From Thermofilaceae archaeon (GTDB taxonomy: Archaea > Thermoproteota > Thermoprotei > Thermofilales > Thermofilaceae): 64,000 nucleotides of DNA. Of this stretch, positions 27,424 to 35,142 are shown in pieces. The stretch spans positions 1 to 64,000 of the forward strand of contig JAVYQJ010000006.1 of the NCBI GenBank assembly GCA_038731975.1. The letters run 5' to 3'. The notes below the pieces were generated by a model that saw only the letters and a program-made list of their open reading frames with translations, ran no database searches and was not told the DNA's origin. Position numbers and translations under genes: made by a program. How positions within the stretch are numbered: position 1 is the stretch's first letter; each line of letters starts with the position of its first letter.

Positions 27424-28170
27424 GTGGCTAAGTGCGACTACTGCGGCGCGGAGATCGAGGGCCTACCCTTTAAGTGCAAGTACTGCGGCGGTGTGTTCTG
27501 CGTCCACCACCACCTGCCGGAGGAGCACGACTGCCCCGGCCTGTACAAGGCTCAGAGCCCCGATGCTATCGAACGTGGCCGGCCGATACTGAGCGCTCCG
27601 GTAGAGGCCGCGCCCCGCGTCCGAGCCCGCCCCTTCTTCTACAGCGGGGAGCTAAGAGACATCGCCATTGGGGTCGCCGCGGTCACCATCGCAGCTATGC
27701 CCAGCTACAGCCTCACGGGCCTCCTCTACGGTCTGCTGATAGCCCTACTCGCCTACCTCCCCCACGAGCTCGCACACAAGCTGGCCGCCGAGTACTTCGG
27801 AAACCCTGCCCGCTACGTGATTTGGCCCTGGGGCCTCCTCCTCACCCTCATCTCAGCGATCCCCTTCATGCCCATTGGGATCATCGTGCCGGGCTACGTG
27901 TTAATAGCCAGTCCGGGGCTCTCCGCCAGGGAAGAAGAGCTGATATCGGCGGCCGGCCCGCTCACGAACATCGCTGTGGCTACGCTCGCGCTGGTGGTGG
28001 CACCCCTGACCCCCATCGCGCGGAGGCTGGCTTACTTCAGCGCGATCGTAGCCGTGCTGAACCTGCTACCCTTCGGCCCCCTTGACGGGAGAAAAGTGCT
28101 TAGAGCGAACTTCTTAACGTGGCTGATCCTGTTCGGTGCGGCTACAGCACTCCTGTTGATCGCGCTCTAG
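27424..28170 (+). CDS. AN1-type zinc finger fused to a site-2 protease (M50)
   Basis: The N terminus is an AN1-type zinc finger (KCDYCGAEIEG, CKYCGGVFCVHHHLPEEHDCPG; residues 1-45). After a linker comes a multi-helix M50 intramembrane metalloprotease. The zinc motif HELAH uses H114 and H118, and the third ligand is D221 in NLLPFGPLDGR. Such proteases cut membrane-bound substrates, often anti-sigma-like or regulatory proteins; the zinc finger probably binds a partner or ubiquitin-like protein (inference). GTG 27424 is supported by TATA spacing and by placing the finger at the very start. No partner gene is obvious. Confidence 0.85.
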   Translation: MAKCDYCGAEIEGLPFKCKYCGGVFCVHHHLPEEHDCPGLYKAQSPDAIERGRPILSAPVEAAPRVRARPFFYSGELRDIAIGVAAVTIAAMPSYSLTGLLYGLLIALLAYLPHELAHKLAAEYFGNPARYVIWPWGLLLTLISAIPFMPIGIIVPGYVLIASPGLSAREEELISAAGPLTNIAVATLALVVAPLTPIARRLAYFSAIVAVLNLLPFGPLDGRKVLRANFLTWLILFGAATALLLIAL

Positions 28171-28913
28171 AGGTGGCTCTTTACCCAGGAGAGGATTTCG
28201 CTCTCCACTTGCCTGCGCACGTGGTAGTCGTTGAAGACGTGCCCGCTCTTCACCTCTAGGAATTTCTTCTCCACTCTGAGCTTCTCGTAGAAGCGCTTAG
28301 CTTGGCTGATGGGGACCACCTCGTCGTCGGTCGCGTGGACGATGAGCGTAGGCGCTTTCACCTGCTCCGCTATATCCATCACGGTGAACCTGGCGTTCTC
28401 CATCGCGTTCTCCGCCCTCATCCTGAAGGGCCCCATGTACACGTAGCCTTCCTCCACCTTGAAGGGCACCCTACCGGTGAGCTCGGGCCAATCCAAGGCG
28501 GGGGAGAGGAGTACGAGGGCTGCAACATCGTCCCTGCCTGCCGACAGCTTGACTGCCACGCCGCCTCCCATGCTGAGGCCGATTACTGCGAATGATGAAC
28601 TGTCAACCTTCTCGAGGCTCTTCACGTACTTGACCGCGTTCTCCGCATCCTCGACCGCCATCGAGATTCTAAACTCCTCGAAGGGTAGCGGTGAATCGCC
28701 GTGGCAGCGGTAGTCGAAGCGTAGCACCGCGTAGCCTGCGCTGCAGAGCACACGCGCCAGATCCGTGTACAAACGTCCAGCCTCGCTCTTATTACCCGTG
28801 AAACCGTGCAAGAGCAAGACCGGCTTCGGCTTGACGGTGGTTGATGGAAGGTGGAGTACACCGGCCAACTTCAAACCAGCGCTCGGAACCCACACGAGTT
28901 CCTCGCTCCCCAC
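28167..28913 (-). CDS. Alpha/beta hydrolase, copy 1 (esterase/acyltransferase-like)
   Basis: This serine hydrolase of the alpha/beta fold has the oxyanion motif LLLHGFTGNK, nucleophile S114 in GLSMGG, acid Asp in HATDDEVVP and catalytic His in KSGHVFNDYH. The substrate is unknown; fatty-acyl esters or thioesters are plausible. GTG 28913 is chosen because the TATA (28936-28948) fits and because it aligns exactly with GTG 35047 of the second copy, giving the same S114. It lies divergently just upstream of the LuxE-LuxC genes. A 104-nt segment (28696-28799) is identical to the second copy although the rest is diverged. Confidence 0.85.
   Translation of the reverse strand: MGSEELVWVPSAGLKLAGVLHLPSTTVKPKPVLLLHGFTGNKSEAGRLYTDLARVLCSAGYAVLRFDYRCHGDSPLPFEEFRISMAVEDAENAVKYVKSLEKVDSSSFAVIGLSMGGGVAVKLSAGRDDVAALVLLSPALDWPELTGRVPFKVEEGYVYMGPFRMRAENAMENARFTVMDIAEQVKAPTLIVHATDDEVVPISQAKRFYEKLRVEKKFLEVKSGHVFNDYHVRRQVESEILSWVKSHL
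28696..28799. repeat. 104-nt identical block shared by the two hydrolase genes (copy A)
   Basis: This stretch, encoding the region after the oxyanion motif (GNKSEAGRLYTDLAR and following), is base-for-base identical to 34830-34933. The flanking parts of the genes differ clearly. Confidence 0.85.
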
Positions 28914-28935
28914 GCCGGCATCCCTCCCCATCTAG

Positions 28936-29149
28936 GTAAAAATGAGTATCGCTCTCTCCCGAGAGCCGTAGCGATTCCACGCGCGGATAGCTTCCGTCTT
29001 CCCGCAGATGATTGATCCCTATGAGCTGGAACTTCGGAGGCAGGCTCTCCTGATGATTGAAGCTGCAAAATGCCGGGCGCCTTAAAACGTAACCTGATCG
29101 GCTTCCCGCATGCATCGATCGAGTATTTCGTCAAAAGTCTAAATATAAT
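28936..29149. promoter_or_regulatory. Divergent promoter region between hydrolase copy 1 and luxE-like gene
   Basis: The minus-strand TATA is at 28936-28948 (CATTTTTACC), about 28 nt from GTG 28913. The plus-strand TATA is at 29140-29149 (TAAATATAAT), about 35 nt before ATG 29180. The 190 nt between them hold nothing I recognise; possible frames there look non-coding. Confidence 0.4.
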
Positions 29150-29179
29150 CCTTATCTGGCATAAGAGTGGAGCCAGGCT

Positions 29180-30466
29180 ATGGAAACGCTTCCCGCCTAC
29201 AGGACTTTAGAGGAGCGTAGCCGACAGAGCAGGTTCCTCAACGATCCGCACGTGAAGAGGCTGGTGGAGCTGGCCCGCGATAGAAGCCTTTTTGAAAAAT
29301 CCCCCGATTACCTAGCGAAGCTTAGGAGGGATCTGCTGAGGAGCTCGCTGGAGTTTTTCGCTCGGAACAGCGAGTTCTACGAGCGGCTGCTGAACGCGCA
29401 GGGCATCGACCCGAGGGCTGCTGAGGTTGAGGATCTCGCGAAGCTGGCTGTTCCATCCGACATGCTGAGAGGGGACGGTTTCTCTAGATTCCTGTTACCC
29501 AACAGGGATGAAGGAGGCTTCGTGTTTCGCTCGAGCGGCACGAGCGGGAAGGATCCGGTCAAGGTGTACAGGAGCCCGCTAGAGCTAGTCATGATGACGG
29601 TGGCCAACGCGAACCTCTTCGAGTACGTTTACGGCAGCGTTCTCGAGCCGAACAAAGGCTTAGCGCTCTTCCTGGCCGCTGAGGAGTTGAAGAATCACTT
29701 GAACTTCGTGGCTTTCGTTGACTTGGCCCTCCAATACAAGGGGATAAGGCTTCTCTACGGCATGGATCTAGTCCCGGACTCCAATGGGAGCCTGATGTGG
29801 AAGAGGCTCGTCCCGAACAGGGAGAGGATACTTCAGTTCATCAAGAGCAAAGACGAGCCCAAGCTCTTCTTCTCGGCTCCAGCGGGCGTCTACCTTATCA
29901 CCCAGCAGTTCGCCGGCTTAAGCCTCTTCAAGAAGCTGCTCTTCAAGCTGCTCGCCGGTGCACCACCGATCGACCTGGGCAGGGGAGGCGTCGTGGTCAC
30001 GGGCGGAGGATCGAAGGGCTTCCAGATTCCAGAGTACGATGTGATCGTTAAAGAGGCTAGGAAGATCTTTAGGGCTAGGGACGCGTCAACGAACGAGGAG
30101 GTTCCGGTCCCCTTCATGGACGTGCTCGGCATGACTGAAACGTTGACCGCGCTCCTCGATAAGTTCGGAGTGATGCACAAGATTCCACACCCGTTGCAGG
30201 AGGCCCTCCTTCTCGATCCGAAGACCTACAAGCTCATGGACGAGTTCAACAGGGATGGCCTCCTGGTGATCTTCGATCCGCTGGCCCTATCGTGGCTGGA
30301 GGTCTTCATCCCGGGCGACGTTGTGAGGCAGGTCCCCTCGGAGAGGTACTACGGCAGGGAGTTCATCTACGTAAGGAGACTCACGGCGGAGGAAGGATGG
30401 GACCTCCAGAGGGCTTGCGGAGGTACGTTGGAGGAGCTAATGTACAAGGGGGCTCCTACGCCATGA
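29180..30466 (+). CDS. LuxE-like acyl-protein synthetase
   Basis: This 428-residue member of the LuxE branch of the adenylate-forming (ANL) superfamily activates a fatty acid with ATP and passes the acyl group to a Cys for reduction by LuxC. It shows the phosphate loop RSSGTSGKDPVKV, the VVTGGGSKG segment and the LGMTETLTAL motif. C413 in LQRACGG near the C terminus sits where the acyl-accepting Cys of bacterial LuxE is found (inference). Its TGA overlaps the ATG of the LuxC-like gene (ATGA). Acyl donors in an archaeon, which normally makes isoprenoid lipids, are unclear. Confidence 0.8.
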   Translation: METLPAYRTLEERSRQSRFLNDPHVKRLVELARDRSLFEKSPDYLAKLRRDLLRSSLEFFARNSEFYERLLNAQGIDPRAAEVEDLAKLAVPSDMLRGDGFSRFLLPNRDEGGFVFRSSGTSGKDPVKVYRSPLELVMMTVANANLFEYVYGSVLEPNKGLALFLAAEELKNHLNFVAFVDLALQYKGIRLLYGMDLVPDSNGSLMWKRLVPNRERILQFIKSKDEPKLFFSAPAGVYLITQQFAGLSLFKKLLFKLLAGAPPIDLGRGGVVVTGGGSKGFQIPEYDVIVKEARKIFRARDASTNEEVPVPFMDVLGMTETLTALLDKFGVMHKIPHPLQEALLLDPKTYKLMDEFNRDGLLVIFDPLALSWLEVFIPGDVVRQVPSERYYGREFIYVRRLTAEEGWDLQRACGGTLEELMYKGAPTP

Positions 30467-31902
30467 GCAGGAGCATCAAACCACTGTATCCTGGGATTGA
30501 GGGAGGGGATCTCGAGCTCGTAAGCGCCGCAGGCGCAAGCGTTCTCGAGCCCAAAGCCGATTGGCCGTCCTCCACCCTGCGTGCCGCGGTAGGGTTGCAA
30601 TGGGAGCTTTCCAGCCTCCCCCTCGACGAGAGGTTGAAGGTCATCCAACTCCTCGGAGACTCTTGGAGGGAGAAGCTGGAAGAGGGCGGACTCCAGCGGT
30701 TAAAGGAGAATCTCGCGAAAGCCACGGGGTACAGCCCATCGCTGATAAAGCTCGAGATGCAGCTCGTGGGCGAAGTGCTCAACGCGAGTAATTTACGCAG
30801 GCTTCTCGACTCGACGGTCATCGGAGGGGCGAGAAGCCTGGAACAACCGGTAGAAGTCGCGCCCGGGGAGTACGTCAGGAACCTGCCAGCGGGCCCGGTC
30901 TTAATAGTAGGCTCCGGCAACTCCATCATACCACCGCTGATTCCAGCGACGATTTCGCTCGTTATCGGTAACTTCACAATCCTTCGACCATCCCTCGCCA
31001 ACTTCGAGGCGGTGGGAGAGGTTTTCCGCGAGCTCGATCAGCTGCCCGCGGACAACCCCTTCAGGCGCGCGCTGCTCGTCAGCTACTTCACACACGAGAG
31101 CAAGAATCTCGCATACCTCCTCGAGAAAGCGCCGCTGGGCGTTGTGAACTTCTGGGGTGGAGAGCCGGCGAGAACCCGGTTGGCGCGCGCCGTTTCAGCG
31201 AACCCCCATAGGCCGCGCTTCCACGTGAATGGACCCATGACGGGTTTCGCCATCATCGACTCCTCCAACGCGACGCCCGAGGTAGCGGAGAGGCTCGCAC
31301 TCGAAATGGTGCTGTACGACTAGCAGCTCTGCAGCAGCCCCACGCAAGCCGCGTTCTTGGGCTCCTTCTCGGAGCTAATGGAGTTCGCGAGCGTTCTGTG
31401 CGACGCTCTCGACAGGGTGGGCAGGGAATACCCTCTCAGCTTCGAGAGCATCCCCTACCCTCTGTTCGTGATGCGAAAGAGCCTGGAGCTGGCTGGCGCC
31501 CGGGTTTACGCGAGCAGCGATCCCGCTAACCCGTGGACTCTCGTGCTATCCGATAGGAGAACCTTAATGGACAGGGTGCCCCGCGATGCCCTTATCCCGC
31601 TTCACGCCAGGAGGCGGTTCCTCGAGCTGATCGCCGTCGAGACTCTCAGCGACGCCATCAGCCTTGTGAAGAGCCTCCCCGCGAACCCCGCTTACGCGGG
31701 CGTGGATAAGGTTCAGACTCTCGCCGTGGCGGTAAGCGAAGGCGCCCTCACGCAGATTATCAGTGCTCTACCCCTGCTGGGCGTCTACCGCGTCGTGCCG
31801 CTGGGAGAGAGCTACCTTCGAACCCCCGCCGAGCCGTACGACGGCTTCTACCTACCCTCCGTCTTCTCCTACACGGCGTACGTGAGGGTGAGGAGGAGTT
31901 GA
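30463..31902 (+). pseudogene. LuxC-like acyl-CoA/acyl-protein reductase interrupted by an in-frame TAG
   Basis: The frame starts at ATG 30463, overlapping the LuxE stop, and encodes a LuxC-family NADPH-dependent acyl reductase that makes long-chain aldehydes. Motifs are YVRNLPAGPVLIVGSGNSII and NFWGGEPARTRLAR. TAG 31321-31323 (codon 287) interrupts it. The same frame continues QLCSSPTQAAFLGSF to TGA 31902, giving 479 codons, a normal LuxC length. LuxC proteins usually read D-Q-Q-L-C here, so TAG replaces a CAG three codons before the catalytic Cys (codon 290). It is either a fresh nonsense mutation, an amber readthrough or an assembly error. The stop overlaps the epimerase start. Confidence 0.8.
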
Positions 31903-32894
31903 GGGTCCTCGTCACGGGGGCTTCGGGCTTCCTCGGCGGCCACTTGGTCGAGGAGCTCGTCAAGCTCGGTTACAAGGTGAGAGCCTTCGTCCGGAAAACG
32001 AGTGACACGAGGCTCCTCAGGCAGCTCGAGGTTGAGGTCGTAACAGGCGACATCACAGACCCCTCAACCCTCCCTCCAGCGATGAGAGGGGTGGACTGTG
32101 TAGTGCACTTAGCGGCCTACTACACCTTTTTCGGGAGGAAGGAGCTCTACGAGCTCGTCAACGTTAAGGGCACGGAGTGGACAGCCCGCGCAGCCCTCGA
32201 GAGCGGTGTGCGGCGCTTCATATACTGCAGCAGCACGGAGGCGATAGGGCCCGTCAAGAACCCGCCAGGCGACGAGAACAGCGAGCTCAACCCCCAGTTC
32301 GAGTACGGGAGGTCGAAGGCTAGGGCTGAGAAAGTCGTCAAAAGCCTCTCCGCGGCAGGGTTGGAGTACACGATCATAAGACCGACGGGCATCTACGGTC
32401 CGAGGAACGTAGACGACGTCGCCTACTGGTTCCTGACGAGCTACGCGAGGGGGGGCTTAGCGAGCAGGATAGCGGTGGGCTCAGGGCAGAACCTCGTACA
32501 GTTCACCCACGTCAAGGATGTGGTTCAGGGGTTCATCCTCGCCATGGAAAAAGAGGTGGCTGTGAACCAGGTTTACATCATAGGCGAGGACAGGTGGTAC
32601 ACTTACAACCAGGTTTACCAGATTCTGCACGAGCTGTGCGGTAAGGGTCCCCCCAGCTTTAGGCTACCGCCGGTGCTCGCCAAGCTTCTACTGCTTCCGC
32701 TGGAGCTCTACGACACTTTGACGGGCGAAGGGAACATCATGCACCGCAGAGCCCTCGTCGACGCCGTCACGAGCGATAGGGCTTACAGCGTCGAGAAGGC
32801 TAAGAGAGAGCTGGGGTTCAAGCCGAGGTACGACCTACGTAGCGGTCTGAGGGAGACGCTGGACTGGTACAGGCTGCACGGCTACCTGGATTGA
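31899..32894 (+). CDS. Extended SDR: NAD-dependent epimerase / 3-beta-HSD-like dehydrogenase
   Basis: This 331-residue extended short-chain dehydrogenase has the Rossmann glycine motif VTGASGFLGG, D-x-T-D at GDITDP, HLAAYYTFFG, the catalytic Ser/Tyr/Lys set (YCSSTEA, YGRSKARAE) and RPTGIYGPRN. The family includes sugar epimerases and 3-beta-hydroxy dehydrogenases acting on lipids (HpnA/OleD-like). TTG 31899 overlaps the LuxC-frame TGA, so luxE, luxC and this gene form one translationally coupled unit. A lipid-aldehyde or hydroxyl substrate is suggested only by that context. Pieces of a second copy lie at 34019-34260. Confidence 0.82.
   Translation: MRVLVTGASGFLGGHLVEELVKLGYKVRAFVRKTSDTRLLRQLEVEVVTGDITDPSTLPPAMRGVDCVVHLAAYYTFFGRKELYELVNVKGTEWTARAALESGVRRFIYCSSTEAIGPVKNPPGDENSELNPQFEYGRSKARAEKVVKSLSAAGLEYTIIRPTGIYGPRNVDDVAYWFLTSYARGGLASRIAVGSGQNLVQFTHVKDVVQGFILAMEKEVAVNQVYIIGEDRWYTYNQVYQILHELCGKGPPSFRLPPVLAKLLLLPLELYDTLTGEGNIMHRRALVDAVTSDRAYSVEKAKRELGFKPRYDLRSGLRETLDWYRLHGYLD
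32841..32887. repeat. 47-nt 3'-end block of the epimerase gene repeated downstream (copy A)
   Basis: The last codons of the epimerase are identical to 34193-34239 in the remnant copy. The 18 bases after them (32888-32905) appear as their reverse complement after the second copy. Confidence 0.85.
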
Positions 32895-32934
32895 AAGAGC
32901 TCGCACGCAAAACGCGCCAACATGTTCCATATAA

Positions 32935-33010
32935 GCTAGGCTAGAGGTGTTCCTTAATCCACGCTAGGATCTCTTTCTCCACCTGCCTGCGCACATGGTA
33001 GTCGTTGAAG
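32935..33010. repeat. 76-nt exact direct repeat, copy A (hydrolase 3' end)
   Basis: This is identical to 34301-34376. Both copies encode the C-terminal codons of the hydrolase on the minus strand (FNDYHVRRQVEKEILAWIK). Confidence 0.9.
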
Positions 33011-33050
33011 GTGTAGCCCCCCACGCTTAAGCCAACGAGAGCAAAGCGCG
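32941..33050 (-). pseudogene. Remnant of an alpha/beta hydrolase (third copy)
   Basis: The minus strand keeps the last 23 codons of the hydrolase (NDYHVRRQVEKEILAWIKEHL), fused after a deletion to the nucleophile-elbow region (RFALVGLSVGG). By comparison with the copy at 34307, about 318 nt are missing; TGAAG occurs at both break positions. The frame stays open to 33186, but the part beyond 33050 has no hydrolase similarity. It lies convergently after the intact epimerase, exactly as the intact hydrolase lies after the epimerase remnant. Confidence 0.8.
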
Positions 33051-33277
33051 CAATGAGCTGTAGGCGTGCTTCTCCCCATCGAACCGTTGGTGTAAATAAC
33101 GTTGCAGTACCGAGCGCAGGGTGCAAGGGCAGTCGAGCGCGTGGAACGCGTGGGAGAACCCCTCGAGAGCGCTTAGTACTTCTCAAGTGAGAGCCTGCAG
33201 CAGAACCTAAGCCCGGTTCCCTACAGGCGCCCCATTTCCCACTCTTCCCTAACCCAGCATTAGCAACACTTATTAGC

Positions 33278-33304
33278 TACTTTATGGTGGGAATTTGAGG
33301 GTGA
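33278..33304 (+). promoter_or_regulatory. TATA-like element and Shine-Dalgarno of vapB
   Basis: TACTTTATGG (33278-33287) lies 25 nt before ATG 33308. GAGGGTGAC (33296-33304) is a strong Shine-Dalgarno just before the start, which is uncommon among first genes in this window. Confidence 0.5.
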
Positions 33305-33307
33305 CAT

Positions 33308-33538
33308 ATGGGTAGTTATGTCACGGTGTCCACGAAGGTTAGAAGGGAGCTTAAGGAGGAGGCGGAGAGGCTGGGCATCAACGTATCTATGGTGCTGAGG
33401 AAGGCTCTCGAGGAGGAGGTGAGGAAGAGGCGGCAGCAGAAGCTACTCGAGAAGCTGGAGGCTTTCCGCGACGTCCTGGACAGGATCGAGGTGGAGGAGC
33501 TGGTTAGGCTGGTCCGCGAGGATCGCGAGAGGAGGTAG
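33308..33538 (+). CDS. VapB-type antitoxin
   Basis: The 76-residue protein begins with a short strand (YVTVSTKVRRELKEEAERLG) and a helix-turn-helix (INVSMVLRKALEEEV). This matches a ribbon-helix-helix DNA-binding head followed by a long charged toxin-binding helix (RRQQKLLEKLEAFRDVLDRIEVEELV). It neutralises the PIN-domain toxin encoded 2 nt downstream and should repress its own promoter. A GGAGGT sequence overlapping its stop serves the vapC start. Confidence 0.85.
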   Translation: MGSYVTVSTKVRRELKEEAERLGINVSMVLRKALEEEVRKRRQQKLLEKLEAFRDVLDRIEVEELVRLVREDRERR

Positions 33539-33540
33539 GC

Positions 33541-33966
33541 TTGCCGAAGTGCAAGTACCTCTTCGACGCTTCCTCGCTCGTCCATGCTCTGAAGCTCAAG
33601 CGCCTTGACCTCCTGAGCGAGGGCTGTATCCAGTGGCTTACGGTCTACGAGGTTTTGAACGCTGTCTGGAAGGAGGCGCACCTGCTGGGTAAGCTCGACA
33701 GGAAGAGGGCTGTTGAGTTTGTCGACGCTCTAGCCGAGTTCCTTGGTACTCTGAGCATCCTAGACCCGCGCGGCTGCGAGAAGGAGGCTGTCGAAACGGC
33801 GCTAGAGTTCGGTGTGACGGTGTACGATGCCTCATACGTGGTACTAGCCAGGAAGCACGGGCTAGTGCTCGTCACCGAAGATAGGGAGCTTAGAAGGAAG
33901 GTAGGCCGTGCAGTCGAGGTGGTAAGCCTGGAGGAGCTACTCGGGCAGGCCTACCGCGCGCGGTAG
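33541..33966 (+). CDS. VapC-type PIN-domain toxin ribonuclease
   Basis: This 141-residue PIN-domain RNase has the conserved acidic residues: the first Asp in YLFDASSLVHAL, a Glu in LTVYEVLNAVWKE, the Asp in VYDASYVVLARK and the Asp in LVTEDRELRRK. Such toxins cut tRNA or rRNA when released from VapB. TTG 33541 is the start, with a GGAGGT Shine-Dalgarno at 33531-33536 overlapping the vapB stop. The pair sits between the hydrolase remnant and the epimerase remnant, inside a decayed duplication. Confidence 0.88.
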   Translation: MPKCKYLFDASSLVHALKLKRLDLLSEGCIQWLTVYEVLNAVWKEAHLLGKLDRKRAVEFVDALAEFLGTLSILDPRGCEKEAVETALEFGVTVYDASYVVLARKHGLVLVTEDRELRRKVGRAVEVVSLEELLGQAYRAR

Positions 33967-34018
33967 AAGCTCGAAGCAGAGGGCTAACGCTACGTGTTCG
34001 TAGATCCGCACGCCCCCT

Positions 34019-34260
34019 TCAACTCGAGTGGCACGGAGATCGTCGTTGGCGACGTCACGGATCTACTAACCCTCACCACCACGATGGGTGGAGGACTGCG
34101 TAGTGAATTTGGTGGTTTACTACACCCTCTTTCTGGAGGAAGGAGCTCTACGAGCTCGTCAACGTTAAGGGAACCGAGTGGACAGCCCGCGCAGCGGTCT
34201 GAGGGAGACGCTGGACTGGTACAGGCTGCACGGCTACCTTTGCGAGCTCTTTCAATCCAG
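34019..34260 (+). pseudogene. Remnant of a duplicated epimerase/SDR gene
   Basis: The segment resembles the epimerase gene at 31990-32194 (eroded to about 34130, nearly identical at 34134-34193). It then jumps directly to the gene's 3' end (34193-34239, identical to 32841-32887). About 647 nt are deleted, with AGC at both break points. Several frame changes make it non-functional. After the 3' end, 18 bases (34241-34258) are the reverse complement of the matching bases after the intact gene, a tiny inversion around a GAGCTC palindrome. Confidence 0.85.
34193..34239. repeat. 47-nt epimerase 3'-end block (copy B)
   Basis: Identical to 32841-32887. It marks the right part of the epimerase remnant. 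Confidence 0.85.
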
Positions 34261-34300
34261 CACGCTAAACTAGTAAAAATAAGGCCGCCTCGAGTAAACT

Positions 34301-34376
34301 GCTAGGCTAGAGGTGTTCCTTAATCCACGCTAGGATCTCTTTCTCCACCTGCCTGCGCACATGGTAGTCGTTGAAG
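34301..34376. repeat. 76-nt exact direct repeat, copy B (hydrolase 3' end)
   Basis: Identical to 32935-33010. Here it belongs to an intact hydrolase gene. Confidence 0.9.
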
Positions 34377-35047
34377 ACGTGCCCGCCCTTCACCTCCACA
34401 AACTTCTTCTTAACTTTCAGCGCCTCGAAAGACTGTTTCGCGCGGTCTAGGGGTACTGCCTCGTCGTCCACCGCGTGGATTTGTAGAGTGGGTGCGCGCA
34501 CCCGCTCAGCCTGGTCGGGCGTCATGAGCATCCCCTCGAAGCCCTCCGGCCGCATCCTCAGAGCACCAAAGTACACGAACTCGCCCTCCTGCCTCCTCTC
34601 CAAGCGGCGCCTCTCGAAGGGCGCGAAGGGGCTTGTGGAGAGGAGGACTAGCGCCGCCACGTCGTCCCTATCCAAGGAGATTCGGGCTGCTATGAAGCCC
34701 CCCATACTCAAGCCGACGAGAGCGAAGCGCGACGCGTCCACCCCCTCGAGGCTCTTCACGTACTTGACCGCGTTCTCCGCATCTTCGACCGCCATCGAGA
34801 TTCTGAACTCTTCGAAGGGTAGGGGGGAGTCGCCGTGGCAGCGGTAGTCGAAGCGTAGCACCGCGTAGCCTGCGCTGCAGAGCACACGCGCCAGATCCGT
34901 GTACAAACGTCCAGCCTCGCTCTTATTACCCGTAAAACCGTGCAAAAGCAAGACCGGCTTCGGCTTCTCAACGCCGCTCGGAAGGTGCAGGACACCAGCC
35001 AGATTGAAGCCAGCACTCGGAACCCAGACTAGCTTTTCACCGTTCAC
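34307..35047 (-). CDS. Alpha/beta hydrolase, copy 2
   Basis: The 246-residue paralogue of the gene at 28167 has LLLHGFTGNK, nucleophile S114 in GLSMGG, the Asp in HAVDDEAVP and the His in KGGHVFNDYH. The cap region differs strongly from copy 1 (FERRRLERRQEGEFV against DWPELTGRV), suggesting another substrate. Yet a central 104-nt block and the extreme 3' end are nearly identical, as expected from gene conversion or recent duplication. GTG 35047 is leaderless, with an AT-rich element near 35066-35076. It follows the epimerase remnant convergently. Confidence 0.85.
   Translation of the reverse strand: MNGEKLVWVPSAGFNLAGVLHLPSGVEKPKPVLLLHGFTGNKSEAGRLYTDLARVLCSAGYAVLRFDYRCHGDSPLPFEEFRISMAVEDAENAVKYVKSLEGVDASRFALVGLSMGGFIAARISLDRDDVAALVLLSTSPFAPFERRRLERRQEGEFVYFGALRMRPEGFEGMLMTPDQAERVRAPTLQIHAVDDEAVPLDRAKQSFEALKVKKKFVEVKGGHVFNDYHVRRQVEKEILAWIKEHL
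34830..34933. repeat. 104-nt identical block shared by the two hydrolase genes (copy B)
   Basis: Identical to 28696-28799 within otherwise diverged paralogues. Confidence 0.85.
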
Positions 35048-35142
35048 AGGAGCGGTTGCCAGAACTCGATAAAATGGTTACCGTTACTCCTGCGACGCGG
35101 ATGCAGCTTCAAGGGATGTTAAACGGGGACGCGTTGGTCCGG

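Noticed and set aside
30292-30462. Upstream extension of the LuxC frame
   Set aside because: It lies within luxE in another frame; ATG 30463 overlapping the luxE stop (ATGA) is the natural start.
32935-34376. A transposon or composite mobile element between the 76-nt direct repeats
   Set aside because: No transposase, terminal inverted repeats or target-site duplication is visible; the repeats are coding ends of duplicated hydrolase genes.
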